Shown here: positions 16,062 through 25,100 of the stretch, piece after piece
Layout: the number at the start of each line of letters is the position of its first letter
How positions within the stretch are numbered: the stretch's first letter is position 1
NCBI RefSeq assembly: GCF_014650895.1
Contig: NZ_BMVV01000020.1
Coordinates: 62,001 to 126,000 of the forward strand
Source of the DNA: Streptomyces omiyaensis
GTDB lineage: Bacteria; Actinomycetota; Actinomycetes; Streptomycetales; Streptomycetaceae
Length of the DNA stretch: 64,000 nucleotides
Reading direction: 5' to 3'
Position numbers and translations under genes: made by a program
Notes under the pieces: generated by a model
The model's database searches: none
Told to the model about the DNA's origin: nothing
What the model saw: the letters and a program-made list of their open reading frames with translations, nothing else

Positions 16062-16379
16062 CGACCCCTCCACCACCGTCGCGATGCCCTGCACATCGCG
16101 GACCGGCCTGGTCGGGGTGGCCCGCGGTGTCGTGCGCCCATCATAGGAATGAGGGTCCGCCTGTGTGACGCACCAGGGGTGGTGAATCCGGGTTCGCTCC
16201 GGGTTCACCGGTTGTTTCGCCCGAATTGAGAAGGTCCGGTCCAGGGTCGGGTCCGGCGGGCGGTCGGTTTCGCCGTCTCCGCCCACGGGCAGGGGGCGGG
16301 ACGGCGCTTCGTGCGGGAGGTCGTTCTGCTGTCGTGCGGCCGGCCGCTCCTTCGGCGCGGCCGGTGTCGGGCGGGGCGC
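16062..16379. other. 318-bp gap between the LacI-type gene and the phosphoesterase gene
   Basis: Near 16340-16364 is a hairpin suited to ending lacI-type transcription. Around 16180-16215 are two CCGGGTTC direct repeats in slightly A/T-richer DNA, likely part of the phosphoesterase promoter region. No gene is seen. Confidence 0.5.
16340..16364 (-). terminator. Hairpin downstream of the LacI-type gene
   Basis: An 8-bp stem CCGGCCGC/GCGGCCGG with a 9-nt loop, 16 bp after the stop codon at 16380 on the minus strand. Confidence 0.5.
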
Positions 16380-17486
16380 TCAGTCCTTCGCGGGCGAGCG
16401 CGGCGGGCTGACCGTCGTCCGCGGCGAGCGGCGCTGCGAGGAGGTGCGGACGATGAGTTCGGTCGGTATCACCTGCTCGACCGGACCGTCGCTCTCGATC
16501 CCCTCGATGGCGTCGATGAGGAGCTGGACGACGGCCGTGCCGATGCGGCGCGGTTTGAGCGAGAGCGTCGTGATGGGCGGCTCGGTGGTGGCGTAGACGG
16601 TGGACTCGCTGCAGCACACGATCAGCAGGTCGTCGGGGACGCGCAGGCCGTAGCGGCGGGCGGCGGCGAGCAGATCGGTGCCGTTGGGGTCGAAGAGGCC
16701 GTAGACGGCGTCGGGACGGTCGGGGCGGGCGAGCAGCCGGTCGGCCGCGACGGCGCCCGCGCACGGATCGTGCGCCGGGTAGGCCTCGTAGACGGGGTCC
16801 TGTCCGACCCGCTCGCACCAGTTGAGGTACGCGGTGGTCGAGAGGCGGGTGTAGGTGTCGGTGGTGGTGCCGGTGAGGAGGCCGATGCGGCGGGCGCCGG
16901 CGTCGGCCAGGTGGTCGAGGAGGTCGAGGACGGCGGTCTCGTGGTCGTTGTCGACCCAGGCGGTCACCGGGAGGGTGCCGGCCGGGCGTCCGTCGGAGAC
17001 GACGGGGAGGCCCTGGCGGACGAGCTCGGTGACGACCGGGTCGTGGTCGGAGGGGTCGATGACGACGGTGCCGTCGAGGGCGACGTTCGACCAGACGTCA
17101 TGGCGTGAGGTCGCGGGAAGGATGACGAGGGCGTAGCCGCGGGCGAGCGCGGCCGACGTGGCGGCCCTGGCCATCTCCGCGAAGTAGGCGAACTCCGTGA
17201 AGGTGAAAGGTTCATCCCCGTACGTGGTCACGGTCAGGCCGATCAGTCCCGACTTGCCGGTGCGGAGCGTGCGGGCCGCCGCGGAGGGGCGATAGCCCAG
17301 CCGGTCGGCGACCTCGCGGACGTGCCGGCGGGTGGCGTCCGGGAGTCGGCCCTTGCCGTTGAGCGCGTCGGAGACAGTCGTGATGGAGACGCCGGCGGCG
17401 GCGGCCACGTCCCGGATGCCTGCCCGGCCCTGCCGGCTTCCCCGGGTCTGTGCCCGGCTCACCTGGTGCTTCCCTGCTGCTGTCAT
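16380..17486 (-). CDS. LacI family transcriptional regulator
   Basis: 368 residues. The LacI headpiece is clear at about 23-70: GIRDVAAAAGVSITTVSDALNG, then the hinge region RLGYRPSAAARTLRTGKSG. A periplasmic-binding-protein-like sensor domain follows (about 80-345). Such proteins repress sugar-use genes until an inducer binds, but no transporter or glycosidase is adjacent, so the target is remote or is the gene itself. ATG 17486 gives a normal N-terminus; the frame continues upstream to 17810 through non-coding-looking DNA. The last 20 residues are a basic Ser/Arg/Pro tail. Confidence 0.88.
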   Translation of the reverse strand: MTAAGKHQVSRAQTRGSRQGRAGIRDVAAAAGVSITTVSDALNGKGRLPDATRRHVREVADRLGYRPSAAARTLRTGKSGLIGLTVTTYGDEPFTFTEFAYFAEMARAATSAALARGYALVILPATSRHDVWSNVALDGTVVIDPSDHDPVVTELVRQGLPVVSDGRPAGTLPVTAWVDNDHETAVLDLLDHLADAGARRIGLLTGTTTDTYTRLSTTAYLNWCERVGQDPVYEAYPAHDPCAGAVAADRLLARPDRPDAVYGLFDPNGTDLLAAARRYGLRVPDDLLIVCCSESTVYATTEPPITTLSLKPRRIGTAVVQLLIDAIEGIESDGPVEQVIPTELIVRTSSQRRSPRTTVSPPRSPAKD

Positions 17487-17878
17487 GGCGAGCCGATAGT
17501 AGGGCGATGAGGGGTGGGCGGGACGGCCGCATATGCAGGCGTTGACAGGCACGTTTCTGCATGGTCGGAAGTCGTCAAGAGCAATGGAATCAAAGGCAGT
17601 TGAGGGTATTTCCATGCGAGTTGATGCCCCCGGGAGGGATGGGCCTGGCGAGGGGGCGAGGTCTCGAAGAGGTCTCAACTCACCTCTACGGGGGATGCGC
17701 GCCACGGCGCTCGCCACCGGCGCGCGCCACCCAAGCGCGCGCCCCTTCGCTCCGATGGGGCCGGCGGGCGGGTTTTCCACAGCGTTGCAGGGCTGTTGTC
17801 CACAGCCCATTCGCAGCGGCCGGGAATCCTCATAAAGTGAGAAGCATTGGCGGTACGGACGGTCGAGGAGGCCACACT
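17487..17878. other. 392-bp divergent intergenic region with DnaA-box-like sites
   Basis: The region separates divergent lacI-type and hisC-like genes and is A/T-richer than its surroundings. Near the regulator, TATGCAGG (about 17532) and TTCTGCAT (about 17555) form spaced inverted half-sites that could be the LacI-type operator. Two DnaA-box-like sequences lie near the hisC-like gene. No gene is supported here. Confidence 0.5.
17773..17804 (+). other. Pair of DnaA-box-like sequences upstream of the hisC-like gene
   Basis: TTTTCCACA at 17773-17781 and TTGTCCACA at 17796-17804, same strand, 23 bp apart. The second is a perfect match to the Streptomyces DnaA-box consensus TTGTCCACA; the first differs at one position. 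Confidence 0.65.
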
Positions 17879-18976
17879 GTGAGCGAGACCAGCGGGACGA
17901 GCGCGTCCACCCCGAAGCTGCGCGCCGAGCTGGACGGCGTGCCCACCTACAAGCCGGGCAAGCCGGCCGCGGCGGGCGGCCCGGTCGCCTTCAAGCTGTC
18001 CTCCAACGAGAACCCGTACCCCCCGCTGCCGGGGGTCATGGAGAGCGCGCTGGCCGCCGCCGCGAACTTCAACCGGTACCCGGACATGGCGTGCACCGAG
18101 CTCGCGGCGGAGCTGGCCGACCGCTTCGGCGTCCCGGTCTCCCACATCGCCACCGGCACCGGCTCGGTCGGCGTCGCCCAGTCGCTGCTCCAGGCGACCT
18201 CGGGCCCGGGCGACGAGGTGATCTACGCCTGGCGCTCCTTCGAGGCGTACCCGATCATCACCCAGATCAGCGGGGCCACCTCGGTGCAGGTGCCGCTGAC
18301 CGCCGACGAGACGCACGACCTCGACGCGATGGCCGGGGCGATCACCGAGCGGACCCGGCTGATCTTCGTCTGCAACCCCAACAACCCCACGGGCACCGCG
18401 GTGCGCCGGGCCGAGCTGGAGCGCTTCCTCGACCGGGTCCCCTCCGACGTCCTGGTGGTGATCGACGAGGCGTACAAGGAGTTCGTCCGCGACGCCGACA
18501 TCCCGGACGGCGTCGAGCTCTACCGCGACCGGCCGAACGTGGCGGTGCTGCGCACCTTCTCCAAGGCGTACGGCCTGGCGGGGCTGCGGGTCGGCTTCGC
18601 GATCGCCCACGAGCCCGTGGCGGCCGCGCTGCGCAAGACGGCGGTGCCGTTCGGTGTGAGCCAGGTCGCGCAGGACGCGGCGGTGGCCTCCCTGCGCGCC
18701 GAGGACGAGCTGCTCGGGCGGGTCGGCTCGCTGGTGGCGGAGCGCGAGCGGGTCCACGCGGGGCTGGTGGCCCAGGGCTGGACCGTGCCGGACGCGCAGG
18801 CGAACTTCGTCTGGCTGCGGCTCGGCGAGCGGACCGTGGACTTCGCGGCGGAGTGCGAGCGGCACGGCGTGGTGGTGCGGCCGTTCGCGGGGGAGGGCGT
18901 GCGCGTCACGATCGGCGAGACCGAGGCGAACGACCTGTTCCTGAAGGTGGCGGAGGGCTTCCGCCAGGGGGCCTGA
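17879..18976 (+). CDS. hisC: HisC-family aminotransferase (histidinol-phosphate or aromatic amino acid)
   Basis: 365 residues, class I/II PLP aminotransferase. Visible are SSNENPYPP (41-49), NPNNPTG (166-172), DEAY (196-199) and the PLP lysine K229 in RTFSKAYGLAGLRVGF. The protein is of the subgroup annotated either as histidinol-phosphate aminotransferase or as phenylalanine aminotransferase (Pat). Because it lies outside a his operon, an aromatic aminotransferase role is as likely as a HisC role. Start GTG 17879 follows a GGTCGAGGAGG ribosome site. It ends 4 bp from the convergent cyclophilin-like gene. Confidence 0.82.
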   Translation: MSETSGTSASTPKLRAELDGVPTYKPGKPAAAGGPVAFKLSSNENPYPPLPGVMESALAAAANFNRYPDMACTELAAELADRFGVPVSHIATGTGSVGVAQSLLQATSGPGDEVIYAWRSFEAYPIITQISGATSVQVPLTADETHDLDAMAGAITERTRLIFVCNPNNPTGTAVRRAELERFLDRVPSDVLVVIDEAYKEFVRDADIPDGVELYRDRPNVAVLRTFSKAYGLAGLRVGFAIAHEPVAAALRKTAVPFGVSQVAQDAAVASLRAEDELLGRVGSLVAERERVHAGLVAQGWTVPDAQANFVWLRLGERTVDFAAECERHGVVVRPFAGEGVRVTIGETEANDLFLKVAEGFRQGA

Positions 18977-18980
18977 CGGC

Positions 18981-19355
18981 TCAGGCGGATTCGACGCGGA
19001 TCGGGTCGCCGTCGCGGACGGTGGCCAGGATCCGCGGGTCGTCGTCGAGCGAGCCCAGCAGGTTGCACGGGCTCGCCAGCCGGCATTCCTCGCCCCGCGA
19101 GATCGGGGTCGGCCCGTAGGGGAGGGCGAGGGCGTCGCCGTCGGTCCAGAAGGCGACCGTGCCGGGGTCGACGACCTGGCGCGCCCCGGCCTCGCGCGGG
19201 ACGGAGACCGGAGTGTCGAAGTAGACCTCCTCGCCCCAGGTGCGGGCGGTGGAGGTGAGCGGCAGGACCCCCAGGAGCGCGGTGCTCGTGGGGGTCTCGT
19301 CGAGGGTGGCCGTGGTGTGTCCGGCCGGCCAGCTGATGCGTATCCGAAGGGTCAT
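18981..19355 (-). CDS. Cyclophilin-like fold protein (former DUF369)
   Basis: 124 residues. The pattern WGEEVYFDTPV, the VAFWTDGDALALPYGPTPIS block and the N-terminal TALLGVLPLTSTA resemble the cyclophilin-like family (PF04126 type) of small archaeal and bacterial proteins. The family shares the prolyl isomerase fold, but its activity is unproven. ATG 19355 is chosen. A perfect 7-bp inverted repeat ends 9 bp upstream of the start codon and may be its operator. The gene converges with the hisC-like gene and diverges from cydA. Confidence 0.75.
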   Translation of the reverse strand: MTLRIRISWPAGHTTATLDETPTSTALLGVLPLTSTARTWGEEVYFDTPVSVPREAGARQVVDPGTVAFWTDGDALALPYGPTPISRGEECRLASPCNLLGSLDDDPRILATVRDGDPIRVESA

Positions 19356-19363
19356 GGCCCGGA

Positions 19364-19380
19364 TTCAACAATATGTTGAA
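19364..19380. promoter_or_regulatory. Perfect inverted repeat at the cyclophilin-like gene start (candidate operator)
   Basis: TTCAACA and TGTTGAA separated by ATA, 9-25 bp upstream of the start codon, an ideal location to block initiation. It is conspicuous in this GC-rich genome. The binding protein is unknown. Confidence 0.5.
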
Positions 19381-19458
19381 GGCCTTGGGAAGGTGTGACC
19401 TTTGGTACAGCCCCCCGGCCTCCAGTACGGATTTCGTATGAGTCATAATGCTTGTGAA

Positions 19459-19474
19459 TGTGAACGCGTTCACA
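19459..19474. promoter_or_regulatory. Rex operator (ROP) of the cyd operon
   Basis: TGTGAACGCGTTCACA is a perfect 16-bp palindrome matching the Rex consensus TGTGAACNNNTTCACA. Rex is the NADH/NAD+ sensor that represses respiratory genes until NADH rises on oxygen limitation; S. coelicolor cydABCD is an established Rex target. The site is 85-100 bp upstream of the cydA start, consistent with overlap of the promoter. Confidence 0.93.
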
Positions 19475-19558
19475 AGCGTGTCCCTGTTCGTCCCGTAAAG
19501 GGAGTGATTAAAGGGGCAAACTGCCGACGTGACCACGGCGATGTAAGGAGAAGACGAC

Positions 19559-21076
19559 GTGGACCTTGCTTTGGCGCCCGAGACTCTGGCGCGCTGGCAG
19601 TTCGGCATCACCACCGTCTACCACTTTCTCTTCGTTCCGCTGACGATCTCCCTCGCCGCACTCACCGCGGGTCTCCAGACCGCCTGGGTCCGCACCGAGA
19701 ACGAGAAGTACCTCAGGGCGACGAAGTTCTGGGGAAAGCTCTTCCTCATCAACATCGCGATGGGTGTCGTCACCGGCATCGTGCAGGAGTTCCAGTTCGG
19801 CATGAACTGGTCGGACTACTCCCGCTTCGTCGGTGACATCTTCGGCGCGCCGCTCGCCTTCGAGGCGCTCATCGCCTTCTTCTTCGAGTCCACCTTCATC
19901 GGCCTGTGGATCTTCGGCTGGGACAAGCTGCCGAAGAAGATCCACCTGGCCTGCATCTGGATGGTCTCGATCGGCACGATCCTCTCCGCGTACTTCATCC
20001 TGGCCGCCAACTCCTGGATGCAGCACCCGGTCGGCTACCGCATCAACGAGGACCGGGGCCAGGGCGCCCGCGCCGAGCTCACCGACTTCTGGGCGGTGCT
20101 CACGCAGAACACCGCCGTCACGCAGTTCTTCCACACCATGACGGCCGCCTTCCTCGTCGGCGGCGCCTTCATGGTCGGCATCTCCGCCTTCCACCTGGCC
20201 CGCAAGCGGCACGTCCCGGTGATGCGGACCTCGCTGCGGCTCGGCCTGATCACCCTGATCATCGCCGGCCTCGGCACCGCCATCAGCGGTGACATGCTCG
20301 GCAAGGTCATGTTCAAGCAGCAGCCGATGAAGATGGCCGCCGCCGAGGCGCTGTGGGACGGCGAGGCGCCGGCCCCCTTCTCGATCTTCGCCGTCGGCGA
20401 CGTCGACAAGGGCCACAACAAGGTCGCCATCGAGATCCCCGGAATACTGTCCTACCTCGCCAACGGCGACTTCGACTCGTACGTCCCCGGCATCAACGAC
20501 GTCAACAAGGCCGAGCAGGAGAAGTACGGGCCCGGCGACTACCGGCCCAACATCCCGGTCGCCTACTGGGGCTTCCGCTGGATGATCGGCTTCGGCATGG
20601 CCTCGCTCACCCTCGGTGTCATCGGGCTCTGGCTGACCCGCAAGAAGTTCCTGATCGCCCCCGGCCTGCGGACCGGTGAGGACGAGGTGCCGAACCTCGT
20701 CCTCTTCAAGAACAAGGCGCTCAGCCCGAAGATCGGCAAGTGGTACTGGATCGTGGCCCTCTGGACCATGGCCTTCCCGCTGATCGCCAACTCGTGGGGC
20801 TGGATCTTCACCGAGATGGGCCGCCAGCCCTGGGTCGTCTACGGCGTGATGCGGACCAGTTCCGCCGTCTCCCCGGGCGTCTCGCAGGGCGAGGTGCTCA
20901 CCTCGATGATCGTCTTCACCACGCTGTACGCGATCCTCGCCGTCGTCGAGGTCAAGCTGCTCGTGAAGTACGTGAAGGCCGGCCCGCCGGAGCTCACCGA
21001 GAGCGACCTCAACCCGCCCACCAAGATCGGCGGGGACACCCGTGACCCCGACCGGCCCATGGCCTTCTCGTACTGA
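19559..21076 (+). CDS. cydA: Cytochrome bd oxidase subunit I
   Basis: 505 residues, integral membrane. CydA carries the haems and the quinol site. Candidate ligands are His22 (in TTVYHFLF), His192 (QFFHTM) and the glutamate pair Glu102/Glu110 in FEALIAFFFES. The loop after helix 6 is short, as in other actinobacterial and Firmicute enzymes. Cytochrome bd reduces oxygen to water at low oxygen without pumping protons. GTG 19559 is preceded by AAGGAGAAG. First gene of cydA-cydB-cydDC, under a Rex site. Confidence 0.97.
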   Translation: MDLALAPETLARWQFGITTVYHFLFVPLTISLAALTAGLQTAWVRTENEKYLRATKFWGKLFLINIAMGVVTGIVQEFQFGMNWSDYSRFVGDIFGAPLAFEALIAFFFESTFIGLWIFGWDKLPKKIHLACIWMVSIGTILSAYFILAANSWMQHPVGYRINEDRGQGARAELTDFWAVLTQNTAVTQFFHTMTAAFLVGGAFMVGISAFHLARKRHVPVMRTSLRLGLITLIIAGLGTAISGDMLGKVMFKQQPMKMAAAEALWDGEAPAPFSIFAVGDVDKGHNKVAIEIPGILSYLANGDFDSYVPGINDVNKAEQEKYGPGDYRPNIPVAYWGFRWMIGFGMASLTLGVIGLWLTRKKFLIAPGLRTGEDEVPNLVLFKNKALSPKIGKWYWIVALWTMAFPLIANSWGWIFTEMGRQPWVVYGVMRTSSAVSPGVSQGEVLTSMIVFTTLYAILAVVEVKLLVKYVKAGPPELTESDLNPPTKIGGDTRDPDRPMAFSY

Positions 21077-21094
21077 GGCTCAGGAGATCGAGGC

Positions 21095-22096
21095 ATGGAA
21101 CTCCACGACGTCTGGTTCGTACTCATCGCCGTCCTCTGGACCGGCTACTTCTTCCTGGAGGGATTCGACTTCGGGGTCGGCATCCTCACCAAGCTGCTCG
21201 CCCGGAACCGGCCCGAGAAGCGGGTCCTCATCAACACCATCGGACCCGTCTGGGACGGCAACGAGGTGTGGCTGCTGACCGCGGGCGGCGCGACCTTCGC
21301 CGCCTTCCCCGAGTGGTACGCGACCCTGTTCTCCGGCTTCTACCTGCCGCTGCTGATCATCCTGGTCTGCCTCATCGTCCGCGGTGTCGCCTTCGAGTAC
21401 CGGGCGAAGCGGCCCGAGGAGAACTGGCAGCGCAACTGGGAGCAGGCGATCTTCTGGACCTCCCTGATCCCCGCGATCCTCTGGGGCGTGGCCTTCGGCA
21501 ACATCGTCCGGGGCGTGGAGATCGACCGGAACATGGAGTACGTCGGCACCTTCTGGGACCTGCTCAATCCGTACGCGCTCCTCGGCGGGCTGGTCACGCT
21601 CACCCTCTTCACCTTCCACGGCACGGTCTTCGTGGCGCTGAAGACGGTCGGTGACATCCGGGTCCGGGCCCGGACGCTCGCGGTCAAGCTGGGCCTGGTC
21701 ACGGCGGTGCTCGCGCTCGCCTTCCTGATCTGGACCCAGGCCGACACGGGGGACGCCTGGAGCCTCGCCGCGATGCTGATCGCGGCCGTCTCCCTGGTCG
21801 GCGCGATCGGCGCGATCAAGGCGGGGCGCGAGGGCTGGTCGTTCGCCCTCTCGGGAGTGACGATCGCCGCCGCGGTCGCCATGCTGTTCCTCGCGCTCTT
21901 CCCGGACGTCATGCCGTCCTCGCTCGACCCCGCGTGGAGCCTGACGGTGACCAACGCGTCGTCGAGCCCGTACACGCTCAAGATCATGACGTGGTGCGCG
22001 GCCATCGCCACTCCCCTCGTCCTGCTCTACCAGGGCTGGACCTACTGGGTGTTCCGCAAGCGCATCGGCACCCAGCACATCGCCGACGCCCACTAG
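21095..22096 (+). CDS. cydB: Cytochrome bd oxidase subunit II
   Basis: 333 residues with about eight to nine hydrophobic segments. It starts MELHDVWFVLIAVLWTGYFFLEGFDFG... with the typical CydB GFDFGVG block and GPVWDGNEVWLL (residues about 49-60). CydB partners CydA and stabilises the haem pocket. ATG 21095 lies 18 bp after cydA with an AGGAG-like site, so it is cotranscribed. Confidence 0.97.
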   Translation: MELHDVWFVLIAVLWTGYFFLEGFDFGVGILTKLLARNRPEKRVLINTIGPVWDGNEVWLLTAGGATFAAFPEWYATLFSGFYLPLLIILVCLIVRGVAFEYRAKRPEENWQRNWEQAIFWTSLIPAILWGVAFGNIVRGVEIDRNMEYVGTFWDLLNPYALLGGLVTLTLFTFHGTVFVALKTVGDIRVRARTLAVKLGLVTAVLALAFLIWTQADTGDAWSLAAMLIAAVSLVGAIGAIKAGREGWSFALSGVTIAAAVAMLFLALFPDVMPSSLDPAWSLTVTNASSSPYTLKIMTWCAAIATPLVLLYQGWTYWVFRKRIGTQHIADAH

Positions 22097-22165
22097 GGCG
22101 ACCGTCGGCACCCGCCAGTGCCGTCGCCCGGGCCCGAGAGGGCCCGGGCGCTCCCCCAGAGAGGC

Positions 22166-25100
22166 ATGTTTCACGTGAAACCGATCGACCCGCGTCTGCT
22201 CCGGTACGCCCGGGCGACCCGCGTCTTCCTCGTCGCGGTCGTCGTGCTCGGCCTGGTCGGGGCGGCTCTGGTCATCGCCCAGGCGATGCTCATCGCCGAG
22301 GTCGTGGTGGGGGCCTTCCAGAAGGGTCTGTCGGTCTCCGACCTGACCACTCCCCTGCTGCTGCTCGCCGGGGTCGCGGTGGCGCGGGGACTCGTCTCCT
22401 GGCTCACCGAACTCGCCGCCCACCGGGCGAGCGCCGCGGTGAAGTCCGAACTCCGCGGCCGGCTGCTCGAACGTGCCACCGCCCTCGGGCCGGGCTGGCT
22501 CGGCGGACAGCGCACCGGCTCGCTCATCGCGCTCGCCACCCGGGGCGTGGACGCGCTCGACGACTACTTCGCCCGCTACCTGCCCCAGCTCGGCCTCGCC
22601 GTCGTCGTCCCCCTCGCGGTCCTCGCGCGGATCGTCACCGAGGACTGGGTCTCGGCCGCGATCATCGTCGTCACCCTGCCGCTCATCCCGGTCTTCATGA
22701 TCCTGATCGGCTGGTACACCCAGGCCCGGATGGACCGGCAGTGGAAGCTGCTCTCCCGGCTCTCCGGCCACTTCCTCGACGTCGTCGCCGGGCTGCCCAC
22801 CCTCAAGGTCTTCGGCCGGGCCAAGGCCCAGGCCGCCTCGATCCGCTCCATCACCGCCGACTACCGGCGGGCGACCATGCGGACCCTGCGGATCGCCTTC
22901 CTCTCCTCCTTCGCCCTGGAGCTGCTCTCCACGCTCTCGGTGGCGCTCGTCGCCGTCACCATCGGCATGCGGCTCGTCCACGGCACCCTCGACCTGTACA
23001 CCGGACTCGTCATCCTCGTCCTCGCCCCCGAGGCGTACCTGCCGCTCCGCCAGGTCGGCGCGCAGTTCCACGCGGCGGCCGAGGGGCTCGCGGCGGCCGA
23101 GGAGATCTTCGAGGTCCTGGAGACCCCGGTCCGCGGCGGCGGCACCCGGCCCGTCCCGGCCGGGACGCGACTGGAGCTGGACCGGGTGACGGTCCGCCAC
23201 CCGGGGCGCGCGGAGCCCTCGCTGGACTCGGCGAGCCTCACCGTCGAGCCGGGGGAGACGGTGGCGCTCGTCGGGCCGAGCGGTGCCGGCAAGTCGACTC
23301 TGCTCGACGTCGTCCTCGGCTTCACGGAGCCGGAGGAGGGCGGAACCGTACGGGTCGGGGGCGTGGACCTGGCGGAGCTGGACCCGGAGGCCTGGCGCGA
23401 GCGGATCGCGTGGGTGCCCCAGCGGCCGTACCTCTTCGCCGGGACGATCGCCGAGAACGTGCGGCTCGCCCGGCCGGAGGCGAGCGACGAGGAGGTGGGG
23501 GAGGCGCTGCGGGACGCCGGGGCGGACTCCTTCGTGGCCGGGCTGCCCGAAGCGGCGCGGACCGTGCTCGGTGAGGACGGGGCCGGTCTGTCGGCGGGCC
23601 AGCGGCAGCGGCTCGCGCTGGCGCGGGCCTTCCTCGCCGACCGGCCGCTGCTGCTGCTCGACGAGCCGACGGCGGCGCTGGACGGGGAGACCGAGGCGGC
23701 CGTCGTCGACGCGGTGCGGCGGCTCTCCGCCGGGCGGACGGTGCTGCTGGTCGTGCACCGCCCGGCGCTGCTCGCCGTGGCCGACCGGGTGGTCACGATC
23801 GGGTCCCCGGCCGTGCCGGCGGAGTCCGCCGGCACGGTGGCCGTCGACCGGACCCCGGCCGGAGTCGCGCCGGTGCCCGCCCCGGACGCGGCGCCGTCCG
23901 CCGCGGAGCCCGTACCCGCGCCCGGGCACGGCGTGCTCGCCCGGGTGCGGTCCACGGCAGGGGAGCTCACGGGCCGGATGGGGCTCGCGCTGCTGCTCGG
24001 GAGCCTGGCGCTCGGCTCCGCGGTGGGACTCATGGCCGTCTCCGGATGGCTCATCTCGCGGGCCTCGGAGCAGCCGCCCGTGCTGCACCTGATGGTCGCC
24101 GTGACCGCCACCCGGGCCTTCGGCATCGGGCGGGCCGTCTTCCGGTACGCCGAGCGGCTGGTCTCGCACGACGCCGTGCTGCGGATGCTCGCCGAACTCC
24201 GGGTCTCCGTCTACGCCCGGCTGGAGCGGATCGCCCCCGCCGGACTGCGCCGCACCCGGCGCGGAGACCTGCTCGCCCGGCTCGTCCACGACGTCGACGC
24301 CCTCCAGGACTACTGGCTGCGCTGGCTGCTCCCGGCCGGTGCCGCGCTGCTCGTCGGGCTCGGCTCGGTCGGCTTCACCGCCTGGCTGCTGCCCGAGGCG
24401 GGCGCCGTGCTCGCGGTGGGCCTCCTGGTGGCGGGCGTGCTCGTACCGCCGCTGGGCGCCGCGCTGGCCCGCCGGGCCGAGCGGCGGCTCGCCCCGGCGC
24501 GCGGGGCGCTCGCGACCGCCGTGGCCGATCCGCTGCGCGGCTGCGCCGAGCTGACCGTGGCCGGGGCGCTGCGGGACCGGCTCGACCGGGCGCGGGCCGC
24601 CGACCGGACCCTCACCGGCATCGCCTCCCGGCAGTCCGCCGCGGCCGCGCTCGGCGCCGGGCTCTCGGCCGTGGTGTGCGGCCTGACGGTGGTGGCGGCC
24701 GCCTTCGTCGGCGTGCAGGCCGTCCGCGACGGGCGGCTCGACGGGGTCGCCCTCGCGGTCGTCGTCCTCACCCCGCTGGCCGCCTTCGAGGCCGTGACCG
24801 GGCTGCCGCTGGCCGTCCAGTACCGCCAGCGGGTCAAGCACAGCGCCGAGCGGGTCTTCGAGGTGCTGGACGCGCCCCTCCCCGTCCACGAGCCGGCGGT
24901 GCCCGCCGCTCCCCCGGCCGGTGCGTTCCCGCTGGAGCTGGCGGGACTCACGGCCCGGCACCCGGGACAGGACCGGCCCGCGCTCGACGGCTTCGCGCTC
25001 ACCCTGGAGGCCGGCCGGCGGGTGGCCGTCGTCGGCGCCTCGGGCTCCGGCAAGACGACCCTCGCCCAGGTGCTCCTGCGGTTCCTGGACGCGGAGTCCG

